64,000 nt of DNA, taken from Pyrenophora tritici-repentis (taxonomy: Eukaryota; Ascomycota; Dothideomycetes; Pleosporales; Pleosporaceae). The position numbers and the translations under genes were made by a program. This document shows positions 33,252-45,349 of the stretch, piece by piece; within the stretch, counting starts at the first letter, position 1; each line of letters starts with the position of its first letter. The notes below the pieces were generated by a model that was not told where the DNA came from, searched no databases, and was given only the letters and a program-made list of their open reading frames with translations. Location of the stretch: positions 2,728,001-2,792,000 of the forward strand of contig NC_089399.1 of the NCBI RefSeq assembly GCF_003171515.1, given 5' to 3'.

Positions 33252-35032
33252 CTAAAACCGCTTCTTAGGCCGCATGTCGACAATCTCCAATGGCGCGTTT
33301 GTCAACTCGACTACGTGACCAGGTTTGAGGGCTTCGGTATAGATGTTGTCGACGTCGTGGGGGTGGAAGATACCAGGGCGACTGCAGTTGAGGATGGCTT
33401 GTTTACCTGGGGGATCAGTGAGGCGGAAACATCCCCAGCTGTGTATTGTGGTTAGTATATTTGATTCATATCAAGAGGCTCTGTCCATCTACTTACCTGG
33501 GTTGTTTTGTCGGTGCACACACAATCGCAATGCTCTCCGGCATCATAACCTGGTAGCCGACATGAGTATGTAAGTCTCTACTACTCATGAAGCATGTCTG
33601 GGTGGGATGTGTGTGTATCCAGCCAAGCACCATCAACTCCTCCTTGTCACAGTAATCGAAAAGCTCCTCTTCATTCAGCGTCTCGCAGGTATCGCTTGTG
33701 CTCGTTTGCTCAGGGATGATCAAGCGAGTTATGAAAAGAGCGTTGGATTTGAGTATTCCACACAGCATACCACATGTCTCGAGGTTCAGACGTGTGTTGG
33801 ACGAAGCAGATGCGAGGAACTGATTGCGAAGTTGAGAGGGAAGGAAGACAGGTCGCAGAGGATCCCCGTTTTCGAGGAAGGCAGATGGCTTAAAGGTGAA
33901 TTCGTCCAACTCGTTCGAAGGAGTGATTGAGCGGGGGTCGGGTACTTTGCCTGGCAGTGGCGGCGCGCTCTCTGAGTATTTTCCAGGTACGGGCGGAGGT
34001 CCGTGCTGGTATCGTGCGTCGTGTGGAGATGTTGTATACTTGGGAGGCAGCGGTGGCGGCGATGCTGGTGACGCCGAGGATGAGTATATCTGCTCTTTGG
34101 GAGGTCGTGTCGGTACTGGATCGCGTGATGAGTCCCACCTCTCTTGGGACGTCTTGTATGGGACGGTGGGGTAGTGATAGGAGGATGAAGACTGGGAAGT
34201 TGGACGCTCCTCTTGTCAGTACACGCAGCAAGAAACCATGGTCTGCACCTACCGACGAATATGACGTCCTGTGGCCGTTCTGCTGGAGCCTGGCAACCTC
34301 TTGTATCTGGCTAGACACATCATCTCCGTCGCCGGCTTGCTGAGACAAATCATCCTGCCATCTATCCCATGAACCTCCACTACGCCGTGCCTGCTCTTCT
34401 TCTTCCGACACACCATGCTGCCGCGCGGTCCTCCTGTTCGTGTCTCTCCGCCTGACTTCACGTTGTGCCAGCCGTGCAGCCAGTGACTGGTTCTCTAGGA
34501 CGCGTGCATCAATCGTCGGCCTCGAGTCGTATGATCGTCTCTTGGTGCCTGGATCCTGAAGTGACAGCCCGTCCAGCTCCAGAGGGAGGGTCCTGGCACC
34601 CTTTCCTTCCAGCGACTTGAGGGCCTGCTGTTGTCTCTTCCTCCTTTCTTCATATTCCTCGTGTCTCTTCTTGATGCGCGGCGCGATTTCTTCGAGCTTC
34701 TTCAAGTCGCGACTGACGGCGGCCGTGGCAGCATTGAGCGCCTTGCGATTCTCGGGCTTGTTCCTGTCTGGGTGTGCTTGCAACTTTTGAAGAACAAGGT
34801 CGGCGTGGCGATATAGGAGAAGGTACGTCTGCGCGTCATTGCCTTCTGCCTCGTAGACTTGCGCCTGTGTTGGTGAGCATAGGCATGATGAACATATCTA
34901 ACGACGCACCTCTTTCTGCATGGTGTTGGCTGTACGCAGCCAATTTGCCAGTGGAATGTGAACATTGTACGTGTAGTTGCCAGCCTGTTCGGCCACCTCT
35001 GCGACGCTTACGGGCGTGTTGAGCGTCGCCAT
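33252..35032 (-). CDS. sst2: AMSH-like JAMM/MPN+ deubiquitinase (Sst2 type)
   Basis: Zinc-dependent, K63-selective ubiquitin isopeptidase of the endosomal ESCRT pathway, 544 aa. Exons 35032-34910, 34864-34253, 34209-33497 and 33438-33252, sum 1635 nt. The N-terminal USP8-dimer/MIT-like helical domain (about 1-130: YTYNVHIPLANWLRTANTMQ, YLLLYRHADLVLQKL) is followed by a charged coiled coil and a disordered Pro-rich middle. The catalytic MPN+ domain at the C terminus has Glu in LETCGMLCG and the metal-binding HTHPTQTCFMSSRDLHTH, with the AMSH-specific Ser and Asp. The AMSH zinc-site residues follow in NCSRPGIFHPHD. The middle exon frame was chosen by the splice pair 34252/34210, which restores the PPPLPPKYTTSP frame; other frames there are spurious. 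Confidence 0.93.
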
Positions 35033-35595
35033 TGCTAATGAGGTTTGTATGTGCAGCGGGGAAGCACAAGATGGTTGTGAATAGACGCCTCAAGGCAACA
35101 ACTCTTGCACAAACTGGGCCGCTAGCGATGCGGGTTGAGGTGACGCGTCGGCATCAGCGACATGTGGAAGTTGCATCCAGCGCTACCTGACGTTGGGTAG
35201 TGCACATGTGTTGTGTGTGGTGTGATGTGATGCTGCCCAGCACTGTGATGGATGATGCTGGAGACATGGCGGGGCAGCCGGGACCCTTGATGATGGCGGC
35301 CATGGAAAGCACCGCCACTCGAGCCAAAGTGTTTGGGCATCAAAGGACCAGCGTCGCGTAAGTACAATACGGGTTCCAGGGAAAGTATCGTCAGGCAGAA
35401 CCAAGACCAGAGGTACATTCGTGAGAGTGAGAGCACTCGGGATCACCACTATTCGTATATGCAGGGCACAATGTACGGTATCGCGTGTTCACGTGTAATG
35501 ACATCGAGGTACAGACATGCACAAACTTTAATCGCGTCTAGTATCCAAAGCATACATGAACATGACAATTCCACCCAAAATACATGGCAATGTCT
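35033..35595. other. Intergenic region
   Basis: About 560 bp between the AMSH-like start and the Pkr1 stop, both on the minus strand. Contains the AMSH-like promoter; nothing else recognised. Confidence 0.45.
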
Positions 35596-36243
35596 TCATC
35601 TATCCTCCGAATCCTCAGAAAGTTTATCCCACTCGCTGTCTGTAGATATGTCGCCCGTCGACTCTCCCATGCCCTTCCTTCTCTTCACTGCCTCGTCCAC
35701 CGGCGCTGCGAGGCTCGTAGTCGTTCCTGTCGTGCTCGCGGCAGTAGGGCCTCCGCTGCCAGTAGAAACAGGAGCCTGGGCCTGAGCTTGTGATGTCTTT
35801 TGTGTATCGCTTCCGCTTGGTCTGTCCACAAACACGGTGCTCTGCGTCTCTGGGCGCGGCGCGCGAGATGATTGCGTCTTGGGCTTGAGTGTCTGCTTCT
35901 GCTCTGCCTCTGGCTCAACCTCGGTATCGTCGCCCGTATCCATGGCCTCTCCGTCCCCACCGTCGCCCCTGTCCTTGCCGCTTCTTCTAGCCTCCCTGAT
36001 GCGCTTCGCCTCCTCCTCTTTAGCCTGCGCCGCCTTGATTTCAGCCGCGAACCAGTTGATTGACCACCAGAGACCTCCACATAGGACGGAGAGGATGACA
36101 AAGTGTATGCTATACGTCACAACGAGCATGACGAAAAGGAGGACCTGGAGTGCGGCGAAGGAGGCGTTTGTCGCGACCAGGAGCGTGGGCGTCGGCCCTG
36201 CCGTGAAGATGGATTCCCATAGCTGTTCGAAAAAGGCTGCCAT
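35596..36243 (-). CDS. PKR1: V-type ATPase assembly factor Pkr1
   Basis: Endoplasmic-reticulum membrane protein that helps assemble the Vo sector of the vacuolar H+-ATPase. 215 aa, single exon. The conserved N-terminal module FFEQLWESIFTAGPTPTLLVATN is followed by two hydrophobic helices (about 27-70) with the family sequence TYSIHFVILSVLCGGLWWSINWF. The remainder is a charged, low-complexity tail ending in an acidic SEWDKLSEDSED, longer than in yeast as usual for filamentous fungi. The ATG at 36243 begins the conserved module, so the start is secure. Confidence 0.93.
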   Translation of the reverse strand: MAAFFEQLWESIFTAGPTPTLLVATNASFAALQVLLFVMLVVTYSIHFVILSVLCGGLWWSINWFAAEIKAAQAKEEEAKRIREARRSGKDRGDGGDGEAMDTGDDTEVEPEAEQKQTLKPKTQSSRAPRPETQSTVFVDRPSGSDTQKTSQAQAQAPVSTGSGGPTAASTTGTTTSLAAPVDEAVKRRKGMGESTGDISTDSEWDKLSEDSEDR

Positions 36244-36940
36244 GGTTTGTAGTGATTTTCGTGTGTTTGCCGCTGTTGCCGGTAGTTGCGACTTTGTCTT
36301 TGTCCAAGGGAGCTATGCTTGTACTACCCCGCGAGGTGGTTGCCTAGAATGGTGTAGCTGTACTTGGGGGCGATGTTGCAGCGGTGCAGGTGTACAATGT
36401 GCGATTGCGACTTGGCCGTAGACCAGCGCCAGAGTAAACTGACGGAGCGGCGTAGAGAATGGAGAGAGGCACGCTTGCTATTTGACGTGTCGCGGGGTTG
36501 GCGTCGGCACAAGCGTTTAAAGCCCGCCGCACGCCTCCCTACCTAACTTGGTCACGCGTCTTCACATATTATTCCGGACATTAGGAAATGAGACACATGG
36601 TACACTGCTCGTGACTGAGTGCAATACGATCCGCCGTGCAAGCGCCATCCACTACTTCGTCCACCAAGCTCGACATGCTGTTTCTCCGACAAACCCCAGC
36701 TTCACTCCATCCCTCAATTGAGTCTTTCACCTCTGCTTGCTGCTCATTAAGCCCTGCGTCTGAACCGATATGAGGCCTGCATTCAACCGCGTACGGTACA
36801 TGCGCAGGCAGCGGCACTTCCTCCCGACCTTCCCAAAGTTCTAATGCTCAAACCCAAATGAGGCATCTGCACTGATACAGCCCCGCCTTGAGCACCTTTG
36901 CTGACTTTCATTACTCCATTGTCACATTACAGTCACCATC
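36244..36940. other. Divergent intergenic region
   Basis: About 700 bp between Pkr1 (minus) and the small NIF3-like gene (plus). Presumed promoters; no further feature recognised. Confidence 0.45.
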
Positions 36941-37399
36941 ATGGCATCAACGCTGCAAAAGTTCAAGCTAGTCTTCTTCGTTCCTCCTTCAGCCCTCAAC
37001 GCCTGCAAAACTGCCGTCTTTGGCGCCGGTGCAGGCCGCTTTCCTGGTCCGGGAGGCTACACCGAGTGCTGCTTCACTAGCAGGGGAACAGGCCAATTCA
37101 GGCCTGGTGATGCTGCTAACCCGCATGTATGCAGATACCCATCATCATAGATATTGCACGAGGCTCATAGCAGGCACGCAGTTCGGTAAGGTTGGCGAAC
37201 TTGACGAGGTAGACGAGTATCGCGTTGAAGTCATGTGCATGGGACGCAATGTTGCTATCAGGGCTGTTGAAGCGCTGAAAAAGTGAGTTTTTTCTTCTCT
37301 ACGCTGAATGTCCCACAGTGAATAGCAGATGCTGAGAAGACCAGAGCCCACCCCTATGAAGAGCCTGCGTATGAGGTATACAAGATGGAGGACATGTGA
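36941..37399 (+). CDS. NIF3/YqfO C-terminal-like small protein, 113 aa
   Basis: Exons 36941-37126, 37182-37282, 37345-37399 (342 nt, frame kept). The sequence FKLVFFVPPSALNACKTAVFGAGAGRFPGPGGYTECCF, then TGQFRPGDAANPH and GKVGELDEVDEYRVEVMC, and ending KKAHPYEEPAYEVYKM, matches a stand-alone family. It resembles the PII/CutA-like insert domain of NIF3/YqfO proteins (annotated in fungi as NGG1-interacting factor 3). The GxGxxGxYxxCxF and HPYEEPAY motifs are all present. Molecular function is not established. The second intron is placed by the need to join Lys to AHPYEEPAY; reading through it gives an early stop. Confidence 0.85.
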
Positions 37400-37446
37400 A
37401 ATAGCTCCTACCGTTTGCGGATATATCTGGGATAACTGAGATGAAG

Positions 37447-38961
37447 CTATCTACCATTCTTTTCCAACGCAACATCCCGCAAGACTTGTTTGACTATTGG
37501 TAAATCTCGGATTACATCTGTCATCCAGTTCGATACAGCGAATCTGCATGCTGGCTTTCCTTCCCATGAAGTGCCTGATACGTAGATCTTTCGCGTTGCC
37601 TTGATTCTGTCAACAAGCTGCTTGTTGAGCTCTTCATCCCTCGCGCGGAAGAGTACGATGATGTAAATGCCACTCAACAGGTCTTCCCTAGACGCGTCGC
37701 TGCGAGGCAATAGTTCGTAATCCTTACTTTCCAGAATGTGCTCCGCGATTCCGCGTGACAGTCGAATCTGTCGTTCCAGCATGTCCCGATAACCATCTCT
37801 GCCATACGCAACTAAACTAGCATAAACTGGGAGAGCTCTGAATCGTCTTGAGTTTTCCAGACCAACATTCAATGGCGACATGATAGAATCAGCACTATTG
37901 CCTGAGGCAAGGTAGGCGGCATTGGGATTTTGAAACACATGTTGAGCAATGTTACGGTGCCTGGAGAGAAAGAAGCCACAATCGTAAGGCACATTGAGAA
38001 GTTTGTGTCCGTCGCCTGTTATCGAATCTGCTAGCTCTAAGCCAGTGCAAGCTTGGATGATGGAAGAGTGAACAGAAGAAGACAGGATCCGACCAAAGAG
38101 ACCGAAGGCGCCGTCGACATGTATCCATGCACCGTACATATCGCATAGCTTCCGAATATCTTGCATCTCTTCCAAACTCGAGGTCGCAAAGGCACCTGTG
38201 TTGACTTCCGATGCAGAGATGGCAACGATTGACGCGGCGTGTGGCCGTTCGAGAGACTTCTTGAGCAGCTGAATGTCGAATTTGTGTGGCGCATCTGATC
38301 GGCCCAGACATTTGACACTCGTGCGTCCGAGGCCCAGAATTCCCGCCGCTTTAGCCAGCGACGAATGTGGAACGGTGGTCAAGATCTGAATCTCGTCGAC
38401 ACCAGCTTTGCGCATCGCCTCCACGATGCCGACTTCGCCAATACTATTCTCCGCATCTGTGCGGTGCGCTGACGCTTCAGCAATCACAAACTCTCTGCCG
38501 CAAGCCAGACCTAGCACGTTGGCCGCCGTTGCGCCCGTAGTGAAGATGCGATGCGGCCATTGCGCCGCGTCAAAGTTCAAAAGCTCGCAGAGTAATGAGA
38601 GGGCCCGATCCTCCAGGTCTGTAGCAATCGTCTCGTTTGGCAAGTGAACTTGTACATTTTGGTCGTAGGCTGTCACTAGATTATCGGCAAGAGCTGCTGC
38701 TGGAGTGGTACCACCAGTCACGAAGCCGTAATAGTTTGGGGAGCGAGAAGAGGCGTTGAAGGCCGGGGCGAGATCTTCTTGCACGTGTCGTATGCTTTCT
38801 TCAAGACCGATACCCTGAGTGGGGAGATGAGTCTGGAGCTTGGAGCGGGCACTGCTCAACGTAGCTGCAGAGGGGAGGACATCTTCAGGTGGTGACTGGA
38901 AGTGTATGCTTGCAATTGCAGTAGCAAGCTTGTCGAAGCTTGCCTGATTAGGGGCCTCCAT
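37447..38961 (-). CDS. Group II PLP-dependent amino-acid decarboxylase
   Basis: Pyridoxal-phosphate enzyme of the aromatic-amino-acid/glutamate decarboxylase fold, 504 aa, single exon. Features: SPNYYGFVTGGTTPAAALADNL near residue 73, IFTTGATAANVLGLACGRE near 138 (cofactor phosphate loop), WIHVDGAFGLFGR near 278 with the pyridine-binding Asp, and the Schiff-base Lys in ITGDGHKLLNVPYDCG near 319. The C-terminal half follows the family plan. Substrate is not evident; fungal members of this subgroup are often annotated as tyrosine/DOPA or glutamate decarboxylase-like. No membrane segment. Ends 48 bp from the stop of the convergent NIF3-like gene. Confidence 0.9.
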   Translation of the reverse strand: MEAPNQASFDKLATAIASIHFQSPPEDVLPSAATLSSARSKLQTHLPTQGIGLEESIRHVQEDLAPAFNASSRSPNYYGFVTGGTTPAAALADNLVTAYDQNVQVHLPNETIATDLEDRALSLLCELLNFDAAQWPHRIFTTGATAANVLGLACGREFVIAEASAHRTDAENSIGEVGIVEAMRKAGVDEIQILTTVPHSSLAKAAGILGLGRTSVKCLGRSDAPHKFDIQLLKKSLERPHAASIVAISASEVNTGAFATSSLEEMQDIRKLCDMYGAWIHVDGAFGLFGRILSSSVHSSIIQACTGLELADSITGDGHKLLNVPYDCGFFLSRHRNIAQHVFQNPNAAYLASGNSADSIMSPLNVGLENSRRFRALPVYASLVAYGRDGYRDMLERQIRLSRGIAEHILESKDYELLPRSDASREDLLSGIYIIVLFRARDEELNKQLVDRIKATRKIYVSGTSWEGKPACRFAVSNWMTDVIRDLPIVKQVLRDVALEKNGR

Positions 38962-39369
38962 GATAGATACACAGTTTCATTCAGAATCCTAGTATATTCC
39001 AGCAAGAAAGAAGAGTTGAGGATGAGGTTCTCGTGATTGTGAAGATGCCCAGGTGTTCAAGGGGGTGGCTATGATGAGAGTACAACTATCGAAGCGGTGA
39101 TATAGGACGGCTGACAATCAACCAGAGGCCAGACCTTCAGGCCTTCAAGGCCCACCAGGAGCGGCTCGTAGCACTGCATGCTCCATTCGTGTGATAGACA
39201 CGACGCGCACGTGATTGGGCGCTAGCGCGGCGCGTTCGGACTTAGCACAACACGGCGAACAACACCATCAATGACATCGCCACCACTACGCCCATAGAAC
39301 CGTGCCGCCCATGCAATCCCACGCGTAGATTATCGATGCGGACCCTCAAATCAACAATGCGACGCTCTC
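38962..39369. other. Short divergent intergenic region
   Basis: About 400 bp acting as promoter for both the decarboxylase (minus) and the RecQ helicase (plus). No other feature recognised. Confidence 0.5.
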
Positions 39370-42300
39370 ATGCCTCAGAACAATCTTAGCAAGCATCTCA
39401 AGTGGTTGATCGCCGAGAAACCTTTCATTCCGGCCGCAACATCGCTCGTTGCCTACAACCCTGACGCGGTTCCTACGAGTTCAGCGACAATTCCACCGCA
39501 GAACTCTTCTTCCTTGGGCGAACAAGTAGAATACAATGAACCGGAATCTGCCATCGCACCATCGCCCCCACCAGCACACCCCGCCGCCCGCCCTATTCCA
39601 CCCCGCCCTCTCTCACGAACCAAGACTATCGATATACACAACCCATCAGGAACAGAAGTCGCGAATTTTGATATGGCAAGACTGAGGGGTACGCCAGCGA
39701 GTGGGAAGTCTAGACTTGTATTAGCGGGGTTGCCAGAACATGCGTCTTCTTCAACAGAAGCCAGGACAACTAGCAGGGTAAATGTCGAGGATCGCCCAGC
39801 CAGCACGAGGCATGATGCGGTGCCCAGAAGCGTTTCCGCCGCCCAAAATGCGACCCCAAGATTCAACTATCTCGAGTCACTCGATGTGGATTCTATTGAC
39901 CTCACCGGGGACGACGAGAGTCGCTCTTCGCCGGTTCCGATGCGCAATCCTAAGGCCCGGAAGCGGAAAAGTGAAGAGTTTGAGGCAGATATGCGACACA
40001 CAGAATCCTCGAGACCCGCCCGGAAAGCCGCTGCGCTCAGCCCGGAGCTGGCCGATGACGACTTTCCTGATATTGACGATATGATCATGGCTCCCGACAG
40101 CCCGCCCCCTCCTTACTCGACTATCATCGGAGGTGTACGTCGAAATGTCGAACAAACGACGACAGTCGATGACGACGATATAGAAGCTATGTTACAATTG
40201 GAAGAGGAAGAGCGTCAAATGGCAGAGGCGAAACAGGCGACAGTTACACAACGCCGCAAGCGCAAGCCTCTGAGCCGGGTACCCTCGGAAAATGCACCAG
40301 CTCGCAAGATGGGGAGGCAAACATGTAGTCCTTCACCGCAGAAGAACAAAATGGTCACTATGGGACACGCGACAACGAGCACAATCAGTTCGCAAAAGTC
40401 TGTCACTAAGAGCGTCGGGCGTACAGTCATGGACTCTGAAGATGAAGAATTTGGTGGATTTGATGACATGGATATTGAGACGCCGACTCCCACGAAGAAG
40501 AACCTACGTGAAAAGACACCCATACCCAGCCCTCTCAAACCTGCGAGTCAGACACAGCTTCCCATACGGTCGCCTTCCAAACCCGCGCGAAGTCCAAGTC
40601 CGTACCAACCCCTGCAGGATGCCATGCCTACACCAGCAAAGTTGCAGTCCCCGAAGAAGGCCAAATCTGTGGCTATAGCAACGCCCGCGCATAGTGCATC
40701 TACAAACGGCGCCTCGGAGCTTTCCAAGGAAAGAAGGGACGCCATTCGGAGCTCGATGAATACCTTTTTGGTCGCAGAGGGCCAAAGATTACAGAAGCAT
40801 TTCAATGCTGCGAGCTCGGCATGGGACAATGCTCGGGCTGCTTTCGTCGCACACTTGTCGGAGTTTGGCAAACCAGATCCTCAGGAGCAGGAGAGGATGG
40901 AACGCGCACGTTCACGGAAAGAGGCAGTCGAGGATTTGATTAGATTAAAGTCCAAACATGACGATCTTGTGGCTCAGCGCCAAAGGGTCAAGCAGAAACT
41001 TGAGGATGACCTCAACATAGGTCAGTTTGACGCAGCAGACGGTGAAACCCTCAGCAGACTTTTCAAGATGATCGAGGATGTTTTGATCCACATGCATCAG
41101 TTACTGGATTTGGCAGCCATTAAGCCACAGGCACAGCCTGTCGTAAAATCCGAGTTTCACAACAGTCGACACGTAGTTATACAATCAACGCAGACAAGTC
41201 CTGTTCGTCCACGCCAGGCTTCAAGAGAGGTAGGACCTAGTCGTGTTCCCCAGACACAATACGCCAAGCTTAACGAGACCGCTGTCGAAGAAGTCTGGAC
41301 ATCAGCTAGCGGCGTCCGTTTTGCAGAGGAGCAGGTAGCCGCTTCCCCGCTGCCACCACCAAACCTGGGCGTTCGCACTCGTTCCGATGAGGGCGTAGCA
41401 GGAAAACAAAGCCTGAAGTCAAGAGAGCGGTCTCATCGAATACCAGAGACGCCGGAGCGCAGACGATCTCCGAAGAAGCCGAAGCCAGTTGCCCCTCAAT
41501 ATGAACCGGATGACTTCGGAGAGTTGGATTTTGAGGAAGACGAGAGTTTTTTTACTACTAACATGGGCGAGCTGCACCAACCCATCGAGATAAACGACGA
41601 TGAAGAATGTGGAGACGAATATGGAGATGATGATGACGAGGAGTTCCTCCATGAGATCAGCAACATCGAGAACCATGCGCCGGGTGCCTTTGACTGGAGG
41701 GGTGAACGGGCGGACACCAGTGTTCCGATTTCTACCCGTGAGGTATTCCGCGAGACGTCGATAAATAAGCTCCAGCCAAAGCAAAATCAGGCCCCATCAC
41801 CGAAGAAGGCGCAGCTGAACATGCCCGCCAAGAACCACCCTGGCATGAACTTCCCCTGGTCCCAAGATCTGAGAACCGCCCTTCTTCACCGTTTCGGTCT
41901 CCGAGGGTTTCGACCAGGACAATTAGAAGCCATCAACACCACGCTATCCGGAGACCACTGCTTTGTGCTAATGCCCACTGGGGGTGGTAAATCACTCTGC
42001 TACCAGCTGCCTTCGGTGATTGCTTCAGGCAAGACGCGAGGCGTGACCATCGTAGTGTCTCCCCTTTTGAGTTTGATGGAGGACCAGGTGGATGCTTGTA
42101 GAAATCGTTTTGGGATGCAGGCGTTCCTAATCAATGGTGAATCGACCGCAGCTCAGAAGAACATGATCATGGACGCACTCCGCCAGCGGGATCCCCAGCA
42201 GTTCATCCAAATTCTCTACGTAACGCCTGAGATGCTCAGCAAGAACCAGAGAATGATCAGTGCCTTTCAGCAGTTGCACTCGGGAGGAAACCTTGCCAGG

Positions 42301-44660
42301 ATCGTCATTGATGAAGCCCATTGTGTCAGCCAGTGGGGCCATGACTTCCGACCAGACTACAAGGCACTTGGAGATGTTGTCCGCCAATTTCCTGGAGTAC
42401 CTGTCATTGCGTTGACCGCAACTGCGACCCAGCTTGTCCGTACCGACGTAGTAGCCAATCTCGGTATTCAAGGTTGCCGCCAGTACTCTCAAAGCTTCAA
42501 CCGTCCCAACCTGTCCTATGAGGTGCTACCGAAAGGCAGAGGCGTCATCGACAGCATTGCAGACCTCATTAAAGAGAAATATACTGGGAAATCCGGCATC
42601 ATCTATTGCTTATCACGGAAGACTTGCGAGCAAGTGGCGCAGAAGTTGTCAGAGACGGGTATCCGTGCCTATCATTATCACGCAGGGATGGACTCTGCGG
42701 ATCGGTCTGACGTCCAACGCAAGTGGCAAAAGAATGAGTACCACGTTATTGTGGCTACAATCGCCTTTGGCATGGGCATCGACAAAGCCGACGTGCGATA
42801 TGTCATTCACCACTCGCTCCCGAAGAGTTTGGAAGGCTACTATCAAGAAACTGGACGAGCTGGCCGTGATGGCAAGCGCTCTGAGTGCTACTTGTACTAT
42901 TTATATGCCGACTCGAGAATCTTACGCAAGATGATTGATGAAGGTGAAGGCAGCAGAGAACAAAAGCAACGACTGAACGACATGCTACGAACTGTGGTAC
43001 AATACTGCGAAAACAAGGCTGATTGTCGACGCGCTCAAGTGCTCGGATACTTTAGTGAAGCATTCGATGCCTCCAAGTGCAACAACACCTGCGACAACTG
43101 CCGCTCCGATACCACATTCGTCACGAAAGATCTGACAGATTACGCTTCTATGGCCATAAAGCTTGTGAGTCGGGTACACGAAGACAATGTCACTATGCAT
43201 CAGTGCGTGGATGCTTTCCGTGGTGCTGGCGGTGCCAAAATCAAGAGCTCCGGACTCGAAGAGTATGGATGGGGTTACGGCAAGGACCTAGAACGAGGTG
43301 ACAATGAGCGCATCTTCCAGTATCTACTTGATGCAGGGGCTTTCAAGGAAAAAAGCAAGGTAAACAAGGTTGGATTCGCGACCAACTACCTACATGTACG
43401 TATGCCTGTGCTGATCTGTTTACTATGTACTAACCATCGCAGCCTGCCTCGACACGAAATGACTATGAGACTAAGAAAAAGCAATTGATGTTGCAAGTTC
43501 GCTCTTCACCTCGGAAAGCTCGTGCCAAAGCACCCGTTGTTAAGAAGACGAAGAAGCAACGTACGCAGTTCCCATCGACCAATGTCCCCTCTCCTGTGCG
43601 GGGGTCAAAGCGGAAGATCCGATCATTCGCTCTCAATGATGACGAGGACGCATTTGACGTTCCTCGGCACCCGACCCGTAAGAAGACCACACGTGGTTAC
43701 GAAACCGACGACTTTGTCGTTGATGATGCTGGGGACGACGGCTTCGCGCCCATACGCGTTGCTAAGCCATCGAGAGCAACGAAGGCGAAGGGACTCGGGA
43801 CACCCATTACTTCAGACCAACGGACTGCAGAGCTCACCGAATTCCAGCACGATGTATTACATGATTTCACGACTGGTGCTAAGCAATTGAGACAGACCAT
43901 CCAACAGAAGAAAGGTCATCGCGAGGCGATCTTCACGGACACTGTACTTCGAGAGATGGGACTTGACTTACCACGTAATCTGGATGAGATGAAGACCATT
44001 CCAGGTATCAGGCCCGAGATGGTTGATCTCTACGGCACGCAATTCTTGGCTCTGATCAACAACACTAGGAGCTTTTACGGGGACGGGGTACCAATTCCGA
44101 GAAACCCGCTTCTTCGAAATCGTCAAGCTCAACGGCGGGTCGTTCATGAAATCGTCGATGATGATGATGACGAAGAGGTTGATGATCAGAATCATCGGCT
44201 CGTTGTGGATCTATGCAGCGAAGAAGAAGACGAGGTTGTGCCACCTGCAGAGGAGTTTGAAGAAGAATCTGATTATGGCGAGATTGATGAAGATGATGAC
44301 GATGATGGTGTGGTACGGACAAGCCATCACTTTAGCCAATTTCAGAACCCCGATGTCGCCGACTTCAATAGTCGATATACTCAGCTCGGTGGCGGTGCAG
44401 CCCCGTCCACCAAAACAGCAAAAGCACCAGCAGCGAGAGGTGGCTCTAAAGCATCAGGGTCGGGATACAGGAAGAAAGGCCCTTCTCGCAAGCGAGCATC
44501 TGGCAGCTTTGGCAAGAGTTTCGGAGGAGTTAAGAAGCGCGCACCAAAAGAAAGTGGTAGCAGAGCATCGGGAGGAGCTTCCGCTGCGACCAAGAAACCT
44601 CCCGCGGGGGGTAGTAAAGGTGGTGGTGGTGGTGGATGGATCATGGCAATGCCCACCTAA
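39370..44660 (+). CDS. SGS1: RecQ-family DNA helicase (Sgs1/BLM/QDE-3 type)
   Basis: 3'-to-5' DNA helicase of homologous recombination, replication-fork repair and, in Neurospora (QDE-3), quelling. 1747 aa from exons 39370-43395 and 43443-44660. The first ~830 residues are disordered and acidic/basic low complexity with a short conserved start NNLSKHLKWLIAEKP. The helicase core follows: FGLRGFRPGQLEAI, Walker A MPTGGGKSLCYQLP (about 868), DEAHCVSQWGHDFRPDY (about 980), QETGRAGRDGKRSECYLYY. Then come the RQC domain with its zinc cysteines (CENKADCRRAQVLGYF, CNNTCDNC) and an HRDC domain (about 1470-1550, LTEFQHDVLHDFTTGAKQLR to TIPGIRP). The end is a Gly/Lys/Ser-rich basic tail. The intron 43396-43442 lies inside the RQC-HRDC region. 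All helicase motifs are intact. Confidence 0.95.
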
Positions 44661-45349
44661 GTTACATAGCCTTCATCTCGGTACAGTGTAGATCACTACA
44701 CCCTGCTGCGTTTGTGGAACATTCTTTCTTTTGGCGTTTAGGATGAGATGCATAGTTTATCTTACCAAACATGTGTAAAGTCACGATATGGGAGGGGGGT
44801 ATTTGTTGGTCTAACAATAGGCTGCTCAGGAGTCATATTGCTACTAGATGGCGCTATTCAGGCATATATTTGTTGAACAGTTTTTGTTATCGACCTCTAA
44901 TAGATTGTTGCCAGCATTATTCGAAACAATTGTCTTTTGAATTGCTGGGATTTTCCCGAAACGCCTCTCTCTCAGACATTGCTAGTACCGATGTCGGGCT
45001 TCGGCCCGACTACATCTACCTACGTATGACGTACATACCGGTACAAGCTGATCGCTGTCGACGCATGCAATGTCAATCTTTAGTCAGCGTTTTCGACCAA
45101 TGGAACTTCTAAACCTTATAAAGGATTATAGTCGTTCAGCTCGGTCGGTACCAAGTCCAATATTGTGATGATTGGGTGGCTCCAAAGTACCAAGTAGCGG
45201 GGTTGTGTAACATCGGAGCCGAGCTCCCCCTTTTGCCCTTATCTGATGCGGGGAGGTGGTACGATAAGAGTGCGGCAGCTTCTACAAGTATGCGGCAGCC
45301 GTCGACATCGTTCTTCTTGCACCTGCAAGAGTAGGAGCTGTGTTTCAGG
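44661..45349. other. Intergenic region between RecQ and the MOSC gene
   Basis: About 690 bp; presumed 3' UTR and promoter on the plus strand. No gene supported. Confidence 0.5.

Noticed and set aside
39453..44656. Many minus-strand frames opposite RecQ
   Set aside because: Antisense shadows caused by low-complexity, GC-biased codons of the helicase gene.
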